From contig CBDDJS010000001.1 in the NCBI GenBank assembly GCA_965229785.1, positions 1,054,001 through 1,118,000 on the forward strand: a stretch of DNA of 64,000 bases, read 5' to 3'. The notes under the pieces are model-generated. The model had not been told where the DNA came from. It did not search any database and was given only the letters and a program-made list of their open reading frames with translations. Below, piece by piece: positions 25,407 through 32,688 of this stretch (the stretch's first letter is position 1; every line of letters begins with the position of its first letter). The stretch comes from JAWPMT01 sp965229785 (GTDB lineage: Bacteria > Bacteroidota > Bacteroidia > Cytophagales > Cyclobacteriaceae). Made by a program: the position numbers and the translations under genes.

Positions 25407-26066
25407 TTACCCAACTACTTCCAAAGCCCATCGATTGGCCTTCTTGACCAGATCTTGCAAAACGTTGTGTCCTGGTTTTTGCCGTTTTTTAGGTATTCTG
25501 AAGCTATGATCAGCGTGATCAATGGCATAAAGATCAGCGCTTGTCTGAACTTTCACCACTTTCTTGATCAAATCGTAGTTGGCTAATTTGTCATTGGTGC
25601 CCTGCAGAAATAACTGTGGGATCTTGATCTGTTGTAAGTGATCCGCACGTTTGATTCCGTCCTTGCCAGGGGCATGGAGGGGGAAACCAAAATAAATAAG
25701 ACCCTTGACCTGAGGAGCGGAACCATCCGCTACTACGTGAGAGCTCATTCTGCCTCCGTAAGACTTGCCTGCCAGGAATATAGGGAGATCCCAATACTTT
25801 TTGTTGATGTCTTCCAAGGCAGCCAGAATAGACTGTTGAGATACTTTCGGAGAACCCGGAAGTTTTTTGCCTGCATCCATATAGGGAAAATTGAATCGCA
25901 TTACATGCGCGTTCATAGAGGCAAGTCCTTTCGCTACACCTTCCATGAAAGCATGTTGCATGCCTGCTCCGGCTCCGTGGGTCAGGATAACCAGATATTT
26001 GGGGTCCGTGCTTTCATCGATCAAGGCATTAACAGAGCCTATGTCTTCATTGATAAACATGGTCAT
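25407..26066 (-). CDS. Alpha/beta hydrolase, KANL3/Tex30-like
   Basis: The 219-residue hydrolase is of the small dienelactone-hydrolase-like group. The oxyanion region is THGAGAGM (about 29-36), the nucleophile elbow is GKSYGGRM (Ser about residue 103), the acid is in LQGTNDKLA, and the base is in DHADHSF. No signal peptide is present, so it is cytoplasmic. The GAGAGM and FNFPYMDAGKKLPGS segments match the KANL3/Tex30 family, whose bacterial members are uncharacterised. It is divergent from the ArsC-like gene, with about 130 bp between them. Confidence 0.82.
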   Translation of the reverse strand: MTMFINEDIGSVNALIDESTDPKYLVILTHGAGAGMQHAFMEGVAKGLASMNAHVMRFNFPYMDAGKKLPGSPKVSQQSILAALEDINKKYWDLPIFLAGKSYGGRMSSHVVADGSAPQVKGLIYFGFPLHAPGKDGIKRADHLQQIKIPQLFLQGTNDKLANYDLIKKVVKVQTSADLYAIDHADHSFRIPKKRQKPGHNVLQDLVKKANRWALEVVG

Positions 26067-26197
26067 GGTGGTAGCTTTTTTAAATCAGGACGCAATTTTC
26101 AGCAATCCCGATGAAAAGGAAAACGGATTGGAAGAATACCTGTTGACTTTTCTTTTAAAACGAATGAGCGGGCTAGCTTTGGAGGAAATTATTAAGC

Positions 26198-26560
26198 ATG
26201 TCAGACCAGAAAAAACTATACTATTTATCGAGTTGCAGCACTTGTAAGAAGATCATGAACCAACTGGGAGAGAAGCTGGCCGGTTTTGAGATCCAGGACA
26301 TCAAAGAAAAAGCCATCACCGGAGAACAAGTGGATGAAATGAAATCACTTTCAGGCACTTATGAATCCTTATTTTCCAGAAGGGCCATGAAATACAAATC
26401 CATGGGGTTGGCAGATAAAACACTCACCGAAAACGACTATCGGTCTTTGATCATGGAAGAGTACACGTTCCTGAAACGTCCGGTGTTTATCGTAGAGGGA
26501 GAAATATTTGTTGGCAATTCTGCAAAAGTGGTTGCGGAATTGGAAGATGCGCTATCCTGA
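26198..26560 (+). CDS. ArsC/Spx-family thioredoxin-fold protein
   Basis: A 120-residue ArsC-family protein with the N-terminal redox motif SSCSTCKK (Cys-x-x-Cys at about 13-16) and the conserved RPVFIV near residue 95. Arsenate reductases of this family use the first Cys and a nearby Arg, while Spx uses Cys-x-x-Cys for redox sensing together with RNA polymerase. The length and motif fit the Bacteroidota 'arsenate reductase family' proteins, for which no arsenate activity is shown. No ars operon is present, so a thiol-redox role is at least as likely. It is 5 bp upstream of a metallohydrolase gene and clearly in an operon with it. Confidence 0.85.
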   Translation: MSDQKKLYYLSSCSTCKKIMNQLGEKLAGFEIQDIKEKAITGEQVDEMKSLSGTYESLFSRRAMKYKSMGLADKTLTENDYRSLIMEEYTFLKRPVFIVEGEIFVGNSAKVVAELEDALS

Positions 26561-26565
26561 TCCTT

Positions 26566-27300
26566 ATGGGAAAGCTGACGGTTTTGGGTTCAGGTGATGC
26601 CTTTGCTTCCGGAGGTAAATATTGTACTTCATTTTTCATTGAAGCGAATGACAAGAAGGTCCTACTGGATTGTGGGGCCACAGCTTTTGTGAGATACAAG
26701 CAGATGGGTATGCAGGCCAAAGATCTGGACATGATTGTGCTAAGCCACTTTCACGGAGATCATTACGGTGGACTACCTTTTTTTGTGATTTCCGCTAAAG
26801 TTGAACAGGCCAGAGAAAAACCATTGACCATCGTCGGACCGAAAGGAGTCAAAGCGCAAGTACATGAACTGCAGGAAGCGATGTATCCCGGAACAGGTGT
26901 TTTACTGGAAGAGTTGCCTTTTGAGTTTCGGGAATATTCGCAGGACTGGCAGGAATATCAGGGGATTGAGTTCAGCGCATTTCCCGTAAAGCATTCCCCA
27001 CCTTCAGCTCCTCATGGTGTTCAACTGTCGTGGAATGGTAAAAAGCTAAGCTTTTCAGGTGATACTGAATGGTCAGATAATCTACCTATCCTGGCGCAGG
27101 ATGCTGAGATAATGATTTGCGAGTGTAACAATCTGGACAAAGAATCCCCGGGTCATTTAAGCTACCAAACGTTACTTGACAAACGAGAACTATTGCCAAC
27201 AAAAAGGTTGCTGCTTACTCATCTTGGAACGGAAATGCTGGAAGCAGACAACATTATTTTCGAAAGACTTCAGGACGGACAGGAAATTGATTTATGGTGA
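26566..27300 (+). CDS. Metallo-beta-lactamase-fold hydrolase (RNase Z-like)
   Basis: The 244-residue protein has the metal-binding motif SHFHGDHYGG (about 65-74), the upstream LLDCGAT, a second histidine in VKHSPPSAP, an aspartate in FSGDTEWSD and a final histidine in LLLTHLGTEM. The short length without the long exosite arm fits the RNase Z-like/AHL-lactonase-like group of single-domain MBL hydrolases. Its substrate is unknown. It is expressed with the ArsC-like gene 5 bp upstream. A hairpin element follows 10 bp after the stop. Confidence 0.85.
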   Translation: MGKLTVLGSGDAFASGGKYCTSFFIEANDKKVLLDCGATAFVRYKQMGMQAKDLDMIVLSHFHGDHYGGLPFFVISAKVEQAREKPLTIVGPKGVKAQVHELQEAMYPGTGVLLEELPFEFREYSQDWQEYQGIEFSAFPVKHSPPSAPHGVQLSWNGKKLSFSGDTEWSDNLPILAQDAEIMICECNNLDKESPGHLSYQTLLDKRELLPTKRLLLTHLGTEMLEADNIIFERLQDGQEIDLW

Positions 27301-27309
27301 TGGTGCACT

Positions 27310-27359
27310 GGCCCTCGATTGACTAACGAGGGCCGCTAGATTTTCGAGTTTTTAACTCG
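27310..27359 (+). repeat. Double-hairpin element, copy A
   Basis: A 50-nt element with two hairpins: GGCCCTCG...CGAGGGCC (9-nt loop) and CGAGTT-TTT-AACTCG. It aligns without gaps to 28829-28878 (35 of 50 identical), and two base pairs of the first stem change on both sides. There is no T-run after it, so it is not a classical terminator even though it follows the metallohydrolase gene. Confidence 0.65.
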
Positions 27360-27582
27360 TCGCGAATTCATCTCATTTTATTCTCCTTTTTGAACCTTCA
27401 GTGGCCTTTGAATAGTTGATCATAAATCCTATGTTATAGCCTTAATCCCCTCAATGCGATGACATAGATGTGATCGAAACCTGGTTATAGAGCCTGGTAT
27501 TTGAATGAGGTTTCTTAGCTTTGTATTATTAAGTCAAAACAATTCCAAACAACTGGCCTTGCCAATTTTAATATATAATAAA

Positions 27583-28707
27583 ATGAAGACTAAAGTATTA
27601 TTCATCTTTCTGGTGTCTCTTACACAGATATCCCGTGCTCAAAATCTATTCCCGGGAGCTCAGGATGCTCCAATCATCAAACTACAAAGTTCGGCCGAGG
27701 GGACTCCATCCTATGGATACCTTGAATTTCATGATTCAAATTCCCGATTAGGCTTCTTGGGGTTTGGATCGTCACTGGATAACAATATGCACTTTAAAAA
27801 TTATGAAGGTAGATTTCAATTCCTAAGTGATCAGCCTGTTCTAAGCCTCCATCATCCCTTAGATGGATCAGCGTCTTATGGATACATAGAATTTCATGAT
27901 TCAAATTCCCGGTTAGGCTTCATGGGATTTGGATCATCTCTGGATAACAATATGTACTTCAGAAATTATGAGGGAACTTTTAATTTTTTGAGTGACCAAC
28001 CGATATTAAGCCTCCACCATCCATCAAATGGTACTGAATCATACGGGTACATAGAATTTCACGATGCAGATTCTCGTTTGGGCTTTATGGGATTTGGATC
28101 ATCACTGGATAACAATATGTACTTCAGAAATTATGAGGGAACTTTTAATTTTTTAAGTGACCAACCGATATTAAGCCTCCACCATCCATCAAATGGTATT
28201 GAATCATATGGGTACATAGAATTTCACGATGCAGATTCAAGATTAGGCTTTATGGGCTTTGGCTCATCACTGGATAATAATATGCATTTCAAGAATTCCG
28301 CGGGTGGCAGCTTTGTTTTCCTGGAAGGAGGTGTTCGCATTGGAGAAGGCGATCTATGTTCCGATTGTAAACTTGATGTTGATGGAAAAATTCGAAGTGA
28401 AGAGGTGGTCGTGGAAGTGGTTAATGGACCGGATTATGTCTTTGAAGATGATTACTATTTGCGGACATTGAGAGAAACGGAAGATTATATAAAACAAAAT
28501 AAGCATCTTCCTGAGATTCCTTCAGCTAGAGAAATGGAAGCAAATGGTGTGGAGCTGGGTGAGATGAACATGAACTTGTTAAAGAAGATCGAAGAACTTA
28601 CCCTTTATCTGATTGATCAGAACAATGAAATTTCAGCAATGAAACAAGTCATCAATAAACAACAAAAGCTAATTGAAGAACTCAATACTAAGGTCAATAG
28701 TAATTGA
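27583..28707 (+). CDS. Secreted repeat protein with C-terminal coiled coil
   Basis: About 374 residues from ATG 27583, which starts a signal peptide (MKTKVLFIFLVSLTQISRAQ); an in-frame ATG 26 codons earlier gives no signal. The body is four copies of a 55-residue unit with core YGYIEFHDSNSRLGFMGFGSS and NNMYFRNYEGTFNFLSDQP. The C-terminal 120 residues (CKLDVDGKIRSEEV, DDYYLRTLRETEDYI, HLPEIPSAREMEANGVELGEMN) form a module common at the end of Bacteroidota phage-tail-fibre-like secreted proteins, followed by a coiled coil (LIDQNNEISAMKQVINKQQKLIEEL). The function is probably structural or adhesive. Related double-hairpin elements flank it. Confidence 0.8.
   Translation: MKTKVLFIFLVSLTQISRAQNLFPGAQDAPIIKLQSSAEGTPSYGYLEFHDSNSRLGFLGFGSSLDNNMHFKNYEGRFQFLSDQPVLSLHHPLDGSASYGYIEFHDSNSRLGFMGFGSSLDNNMYFRNYEGTFNFLSDQPILSLHHPSNGTESYGYIEFHDADSRLGFMGFGSSLDNNMYFRNYEGTFNFLSDQPILSLHHPSNGIESYGYIEFHDADSRLGFMGFGSSLDNNMHFKNSAGGSFVFLEGGVRIGEGDLCSDCKLDVDGKIRSEEVVVEVVNGPDYVFEDDYYLRTLRETEDYIKQNKHLPEIPSAREMEANGVELGEMNMNLLKKIEELTLYLIDQNNEISAMKQVINKQQKLIEELNTKVNSN
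27712..28326 (+). repeat. Four in-frame 165-bp tandem repeats
   Basis: Repeat starts at 27712, 27877, 28042 and 28207 are exactly 165 bp (55 codons) apart. Units 2 and 3 share a run of about 95 bp with one difference; unit 1 is more diverged, and unit 4 leaves the consensus after about 100 bp. The near identity of the middle units at DNA level indicates recent duplication or gene conversion. Confidence 0.9.
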
Positions 28708-28828
28708 TGTCCCAGCTGGACATCCATTTTCTGTAATTTGAGATATCTCAAACGACGGACTTCAAGTTTGAGGAGATTTAGACACTCACCAATAGAATCG
28801 CAATACTAATTTGGTATATATCCTTAAT

Positions 28829-28878
28829 GATCCTCGTTTTGTCAACGAGGATCTCTAAAGCTTGGAGTTTTCAACTCG
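28829..28878 (+). repeat. Double-hairpin element, copy B
   Basis: Counterpart of 27310-27359. Stem 1 is GATCCTCG...CGAGGATC and stem 2 is GAGTT-TTC-AACTC. Relative to copy A, two stem pairs change from G-C and C-G to A-T and T-A, preserving pairing. It lies 121 bp after the repeat-protein gene in the same orientation as copy A. Confidence 0.65.
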
Positions 28879-28938
28879 AGAGACCTGCATAACCTAAAAT
28901 TAAGAGCTACTTTCACTTGTACCTTTTATCTTGCCTCC

Positions 28939-29796
28939 ATGAGCCCCGACACCTGGTACAGCGACACATTGACCTTTCAGTGGAAAGGGCATGATATTAT
29001 TTATAAGCTATCAGAAAGTAATAAACCCTGGCTGTTATTGATCCACGGGTTTCCGACGTGTTCGTTTGACTGGTGGAAGATCTGGAGTCCACTGTCTGAG
29101 AGATTCAATTTACTGACACTGGACATGATCGGGTTCGGCAGGTCAGATAAACCCTATAATTTTCCTTATTCTATTTATGCCCAGGCAGATATACATCTTG
29201 ATCTCTTGAACAAGTTGGGAATCCGAGAATTTCATGTACTGGCTCATGATTATGGAGACACGGTGGCGCAGGAGATCATGGCTAAGGAACTGGAGGGAAT
29301 GACCTGGAAAACATTGAGTGTGTGTTTGTTGAATGGAGGCATTTTTCCGGAAGCACATAAGCCCTTGATGATTCAGAAAATGCTCATGAGTCCTGTTGGA
29401 TTCTTACTGAGCAAATTGATGAATGAGCGCAAACTGGAGAAGAGTTTTAGTCGGATTTTTGGCCCGGATACACAACTAACTAAAGAAGAATTGCATGAAT
29501 ACTGGAAATTAATAGCATACAAGAAAGGTCATCGCATAGCCCATAAAATCATTCGATACATGCAGGAAAGGGTGGATAATCGTGAACGATGGCTAGGAGG
29601 CCTGCAAAACTACCCGAGAAAACTGGGTCTGATCAACGGCCCATTGGATCCTATCTCCGGGATACAAATGGTGGAACATTTCAGAGGAGTGATCTCGACA
29701 GAAAACATCTGGCTACAGGAGGGAATTGGCCATTATCCCCAGGTAGAGGATCCGAAAGGGGTGTTGGAGTCATATTGGAAATTTCTATCTGGTTAA
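28939..29796 (+). CDS. Alpha/beta hydrolase of the haloalkane dehalogenase/MEST type
   Basis: The 285-residue hydrolase has an Asp nucleophile: LAHDYGDTVAQE (Asp104). The oxyanion motif is HGFPTCSFDW, a conserved segment reads LDMIGFGRSDKP, and the base is in the late motif GIGHYPQVEDP. The exact HDYGDTVAQE string is characteristic of the MEST group of epoxide hydrolase/dehalogenase-like proteins. No signal peptide is present, so it is probably cytoplasmic or membrane-associated. Substrate is unknown. The next two small genes follow at 8 bp and 2 bp spacing on the same strand, forming a three-gene set. Confidence 0.85.
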   Translation: MSPDTWYSDTLTFQWKGHDIIYKLSESNKPWLLLIHGFPTCSFDWWKIWSPLSERFNLLTLDMIGFGRSDKPYNFPYSIYAQADIHLDLLNKLGIREFHVLAHDYGDTVAQEIMAKELEGMTWKTLSVCLLNGGIFPEAHKPLMIQKMLMSPVGFLLSKLMNERKLEKSFSRIFGPDTQLTKEELHEYWKLIAYKKGHRIAHKIIRYMQERVDNRERWLGGLQNYPRKLGLINGPLDPISGIQMVEHFRGVISTENIWLQEGIGHYPQVEDPKGVLESYWKFLSG

Positions 29797-29804
29797 AGAA
29801 CATC

Positions 29805-30173
29805 ATGGATTTACCGTTAGAATATCGATGGATTACGGCTCAGAAATTTCAAGGATTCTTGCCATGGATGTTTCAAGATCCCAATGACATGGAAAATCAA
29901 AGAAAGGAATATCAACTGGAAACCGGACTTGATTTAATTCCATTTGCGAAACGGCAGGATCGTGAAGACATAGCTGGGTTTGAAGTTTGCAACGGACAAG
30001 TGAATACTCAGGAACTTACTGTTCATTTAACCTGGAGCGGTAAAAATGAATCAGGTAATTTTCCCATTACAATGACTTCTGAAAATATTTTTGAATGGAT
30101 CAAATTCATATTAATACCATCAACGTTGGAATACATGAATGAAGCTGATTTGATGGATTTAGAAAATATTTGA
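29805..30173 (+). CDS. Conserved-looking hypothetical protein, possibly SMI1/KNR4-like
   Basis: The 122-residue protein starts at ATG 29805, 8 bp after the hydrolase stop; the frame continues open upstream, but that part only shadows the hydrolase. The sequence is acidic with a central LIPFAKRQDREDIAGFEV, which recalls the 'IPFA...gD...f' core of SMI1/KNR4 (SUKH) proteins, and a C-terminal helical part (IFEWIKFILIPSTLEYM). SUKH proteins are often immunity proteins, but no toxin gene is nearby, so that role is not claimed. Two base pairs separate its stop from the DUF1272 start. Confidence 0.6.
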   Translation: MDLPLEYRWITAQKFQGFLPWMFQDPNDMENQRKEYQLETGLDLIPFAKRQDREDIAGFEVCNGQVNTQELTVHLTWSGKNESGNFPITMTSENIFEWIKFILIPSTLEYMNEADLMDLENI

Positions 30174-30175
30174 TT

Positions 30176-30466
30176 ATGCTCGAGCTACGACCTACATGTG
30201 AAAACTGCAACAAACTTCTGCCACCCGACAGCACGGAAGCCATGATCTGCACGTTTGAGTGCACCTATTGCCAAGATTGTGTAGAGACCATACTCGAAAA
30301 TGTATGCCCAAATTGTGGTGGTGGTTTTGTGCCGAGGCCAATTCGACCTGCGGGATTAATGGAAAAGTATCCGGCAACCTCGACAATTACGCACAAACCA
30401 ATAAATCCTGAAAAATTTCAACCGCTCAGAAACAAGAATAAAACAATACCTCCTCACCTAAGATGA
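30176..30466 (+). CDS. DUF1272 zinc-ribbon-like protein
   Basis: The 96-residue protein begins MLELRPTCENCNKLLPPDS and continues ICTFECTYCQDCVE and VCPNCGGGFVPRPIRPAG. This is the full DUF1272 signature of Cys pairs (C-x-x-C, C-x-x-x-C-x-x-C, C-x-x-C) likely to bind zinc. The function of the family is unknown. ATG 30176 starts exactly at the conserved MLELRP; a TTG two codons earlier overlaps the previous stop and is less likely. It ends 3 bp before the converging glycosylase gene. Confidence 0.88.
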   Translation: MLELRPTCENCNKLLPPDSTEAMICTFECTYCQDCVETILENVCPNCGGGFVPRPIRPAGLMEKYPATSTITHKPINPEKFQPLRNKNKTIPPHLR

Positions 30467-30469
30467 AAC

Positions 30470-31141
30470 CTAAAGGGCATCCAGATACTCCTGAATGAAT
30501 TCATCTTTCCTTTTCAGGCGATACTGCATCACCCAACGAGGGTGGGAGAGAGGAAGTACTTCTTCGAAGAACCCGTGCTTATCGTTAATGTAGTTTAAGT
30601 ATTTGATATTCAGCCCTTTTCCAATACTATACGCGACGGATTGATCAATGCCGAATTTTAATTGTGCTTTTATCTGCTCAATTACATAGCCCTCAAACAT
30701 GGATTTGTATCCTTTGATATCGTAGTAGTTTAGATTGATGCCCTCACGTAAATACCCCAGGGGTGAAACTCCGGAAATGAAGTATTTAGCGTAAAATTTC
30801 ACAGGTCCTCCATAAGCCATGACCATTTCATTGATGAATCGTGAAGACAATTCGGGCTTTTTCTCGAGATCGTTAGGTATATCGCATACTTCCTCAAGCT
30901 TCAACGGGTCGGTAAATGGAACCCCCGTTACGCCGGCCCCAAAACGTCCCGGATTGATACCGAACAACATGATGCGTGGGTGTTCGTCTGAATAATATTT
31001 TCGATAGAATTGTCCTGCAATATCTAGCGTCGCGTCATTCTGATAAGGATTCATGACTTCCACATCTTCCGGCAGATTTGTAGGAGGCTCCAATTGCCGG
31101 TAATATTGCATGACCGATTCGGCGAATAGCTTTTTTTCCAT
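30470..31141 (-). CDS. SMUG2-type uracil-DNA glycosylase family protein
   Basis: The 223-residue protein carries the active-site motif FGINPGRFGAGVTGVPFTDP (about 80-99) and the second motif LPLSHPRWVMQY near the C-terminus. Both match the SMUG1/SMUG2 branch of the uracil-DNA glycosylase superfamily, in which Asn-Pro-Gly replaces the water-activating aspartate of UNG. It would excise uracil or oxidised pyrimidines in base-excision repair. Its ATG and the TTG of the pseudouridine synthase gene share one base, so the two divergent genes have no intergenic space. Confidence 0.85.
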   Translation of the reverse strand: MEKKLFAESVMQYYRQLEPPTNLPEDVEVMNPYQNDATLDIAGQFYRKYYSDEHPRIMLFGINPGRFGAGVTGVPFTDPLKLEEVCDIPNDLEKKPELSSRFINEMVMAYGGPVKFYAKYFISGVSPLGYLREGINLNYYDIKGYKSMFEGYVIEQIKAQLKFGIDQSVAYSIGKGLNIKYLNYINDKHGFFEEVLPLSHPRWVMQYRLKRKDEFIQEYLDAL

Positions 31142-31731
31142 TGGCGCGCAAATTACATTATTTCCTCATTTACAAACCTTATAAGGTATTAAGTCAGTTT
31201 TCAGATGAAGATGGTAACCAGGGGTTAGGTGCTGTTTTTAAGCTACCGAAAGGTGTATATCCGGTTGGTAGACTTGATCTCGATAGTGAAGGACTTTTGA
31301 TTTTAACCAATGACAAAACCCTGAATCATCGCTTGTTGGATCCTAAAAACGGCCATACCCGTACGTATTGGGTTGAAGTAGAAGGTGTACCCTCAGAGGA
31401 ACAATTGGATCAACTCAGAAGTGGGGTAGTGATCAACGTTGGCGGTAAACATCACCACACATTACCCGCGATTGTAGCATTCGTTGAACCCGAAATCGCT
31501 GAGAGAGACCCTCCGGTAAATCGTATCAAGCACCCGAAAACTTCCTGGTTATCAATTTCTTTGGTGGAAGGGAAAAATAGGCAGGTTCGAAAAATGACTG
31601 CTAAAATTGGCCATCCCACGTTACGACTGATTCGTGTTGGAATCGAAAAGATCAACCTGTTTCCAATGCAATCCGGGGATCTGAAAATGATCTCCCGAAA
31701 TGCACTTTATAAGAAGTTAGACCTGGACTAA
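31141..31731 (+). CDS. RluE/RsuA-family 23S rRNA pseudouridine synthase
   Basis: The 196-residue protein has the catalytic motif PVGRLDLDSEGLLILTND (Asp46) and the C-terminal EGKNRQVRKM typical of the RsuA/RluB/E/F family. There is no N-terminal S4 domain, as in RluE, which modifies U2457 of 23S rRNA in E. coli; the same target is inferred only by family. The only start compatible with the frame is TTG 31141, because the frame is closed by a stop at 31111-31113 with no ATG or GTG between. That start overlaps the ATG of the divergent glycosylase gene by one base, so the promoter must lie inside the neighbouring gene. Confidence 0.85.
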   Translation: MARKLHYFLIYKPYKVLSQFSDEDGNQGLGAVFKLPKGVYPVGRLDLDSEGLLILTNDKTLNHRLLDPKNGHTRTYWVEVEGVPSEEQLDQLRSGVVINVGGKHHHTLPAIVAFVEPEIAERDPPVNRIKHPKTSWLSISLVEGKNRQVRKMTAKIGHPTLRLIRVGIEKINLFPMQSGDLKMISRNALYKKLDLD

Positions 31732-31820
31732 TAAGCATCCTCACTTTTTAACGTTTTCACGTGCCGATCTTAAGGATCAAATAATCATTACTGAAATCAA
31801 CTACATTGCCAGGGTACGAA

Positions 31821-32204
31821 TTACCGTCTTTTGCCCAGGTAATTATCCATGGAGTATTGGCCACTGCCGACAAAGATCAAGATGAAAAATCCGAAGAAAT
31901 AGAGCAGAGCAAATTCCTTTTTCCCAAAAGGGTCATCAATATGAAAAACGAAGGCTGCAACTAACATCGTGATCGCCGGAGGAATGGCTGCCAGTTTCGT
32001 TTTCAGACCTAGAACAATTAATATAGAACAAACGAATTCCGCGAAAATGGTAAGGATCAATGAGATTTCTGGTCCTAGCCCGAGGGGGTCTGCGAATTGG
32101 AGTTTTCCGGATGAAATAACTCGTTCTAACTTGGGCCAGCCGTGTGTCAACATCATTCCTCCAAATCCGATTCGCGCAAAGAGGATGCCAATGGATTCTT
32201 TCAT
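31821..32204 (-). CDS. DoxX family membrane protein
   Basis: A 127-residue four-helix membrane protein with the canonical DoxX opening (LFARIGFGGMMLTHGWPKL), the IFAEFVCSILIVLGLKTKLAA helix pair and a C-terminal FFILIFVGSGQYSMD. DoxX proteins have been linked to thiosulfate oxidation and redox stress in other bacteria, but most are uncharacterised. It is divergent from the PadR regulator with about 160 bp between them, and that regulator's candidate operator lies in this gap, so it may be controlled with it. Confidence 0.88.
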   Translation of the reverse strand: MKESIGILFARIGFGGMMLTHGWPKLERVISSGKLQFADPLGLGPEISLILTIFAEFVCSILIVLGLKTKLAAIPPAITMLVAAFVFHIDDPFGKKEFALLYFFGFFILIFVGSGQYSMDNYLGKRR

Positions 32205-32305
32205 AGTAGGTTTTAGCTAAAAGGTATAACGTGTAAACTCCGAAGATAAGCAATGCATATAAATGTGCGAATTGAAAAAATTTCAACGGTTTTGAAACTA
32301 TTAGA

Positions 32306-32349
32306 TTGGCATTTACGAATATAATGTAAATATTTGTTTGGCATTTACG
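32306..32349. promoter_or_regulatory. Direct and inverted repeats, candidate PadR operator
   Basis: TTGGCATTTACG occurs twice exactly (32306-32317 and 32338-32349), 32 bp apart. Between them ATTTAC...GTAAAT (32311-32316 with 32325-32330) forms an inverted repeat. The elements lie 15-60 bp before the PadR start codon, in the divergent gap with doxX. PadR proteins bind palindromic AT-rich sites at their own promoters, so autoregulation is a fair inference. Confidence 0.5.
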
Positions 32350-32364
32350 TATCTAATCAATCAA

Positions 32365-32688
32365 ATGAAAGGAACACATCTTGGAGAATTTGAAGAAATG
32401 GTCTTGCTCATGGTAGGCATTCAATTAGGGGAGGCCTACGGTATTTCCATTTTGAAAGAGATCGAGACCCATACGGGGAGGCAGGTCACCGTTAGTACTG
32501 TGCACACTGCATTATACCGGTTGGAAGAAAAAGGGTTTGTCACATCTTACGTGGGAGGTTCCAGTAAGGCGCGAGGTGGTCGAAGCAAAAGAATGTATAA
32601 GATGACCACCGAAGGAAAAGAGGCCCTCGAAAGTGCTCGTGACATCCGGGACCGACTTTGGAAACTAATGCCCGGATACAACCCATGA
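32365..32688 (+). CDS. PadR-family transcriptional regulator
   Basis: The 107-residue protein is a PadR-type winged helix: GEFEEMVLLMVGIQLGEAYGISILKEI, the recognition helix region VSTVHTALYRLEEKGFVTS, and the wing with GRSKRMYKMTTEGKEAL. ATG 32365 gives the conserved beginning (KGTHLGEFEE); a TTG nine codons earlier lies within the repeat cluster. Its stop overlaps the start of the FtsX-type permease gene (ATGA). This PadR-permease pairing is common in Bacteroidota and related phyla and suggests that the regulator controls its own permease. Confidence 0.9.
   Translation: MKGTHLGEFEEMVLLMVGIQLGEAYGISILKEIETHTGRQVTVSTVHTALYRLEEKGFVTSYVGGSSKARGGRSKRMYKMTTEGKEALESARDIRDRLWKLMPGYNP

Noticed and set aside
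25638..26114. 158-codon frame antisense to the KANL3-like hydrolase
   Set aside because: The hydrolase on the other strand has all catalytic motifs; this frame has no recognisable domain and is its shadow.
27310..27359. Hairpins as a plain terminator of the metallohydrolase gene
   Set aside because: No T-run follows either hairpin, and the same structure recurs 1.5 kb away with compensatory changes, so it was recorded as a repeat element instead.
27712..28326. Tandem repeats as a CRISPR array
   Set aside because: The 165-bp units are in-frame coding repeats without spacers; no cas genes are present.
29589..29804. Upstream extension of the small gene at 29805
   Set aside because: This part lies entirely inside the MEST-like hydrolase gene in another frame and has shadow-like composition (many Arg/Pro/Gly).
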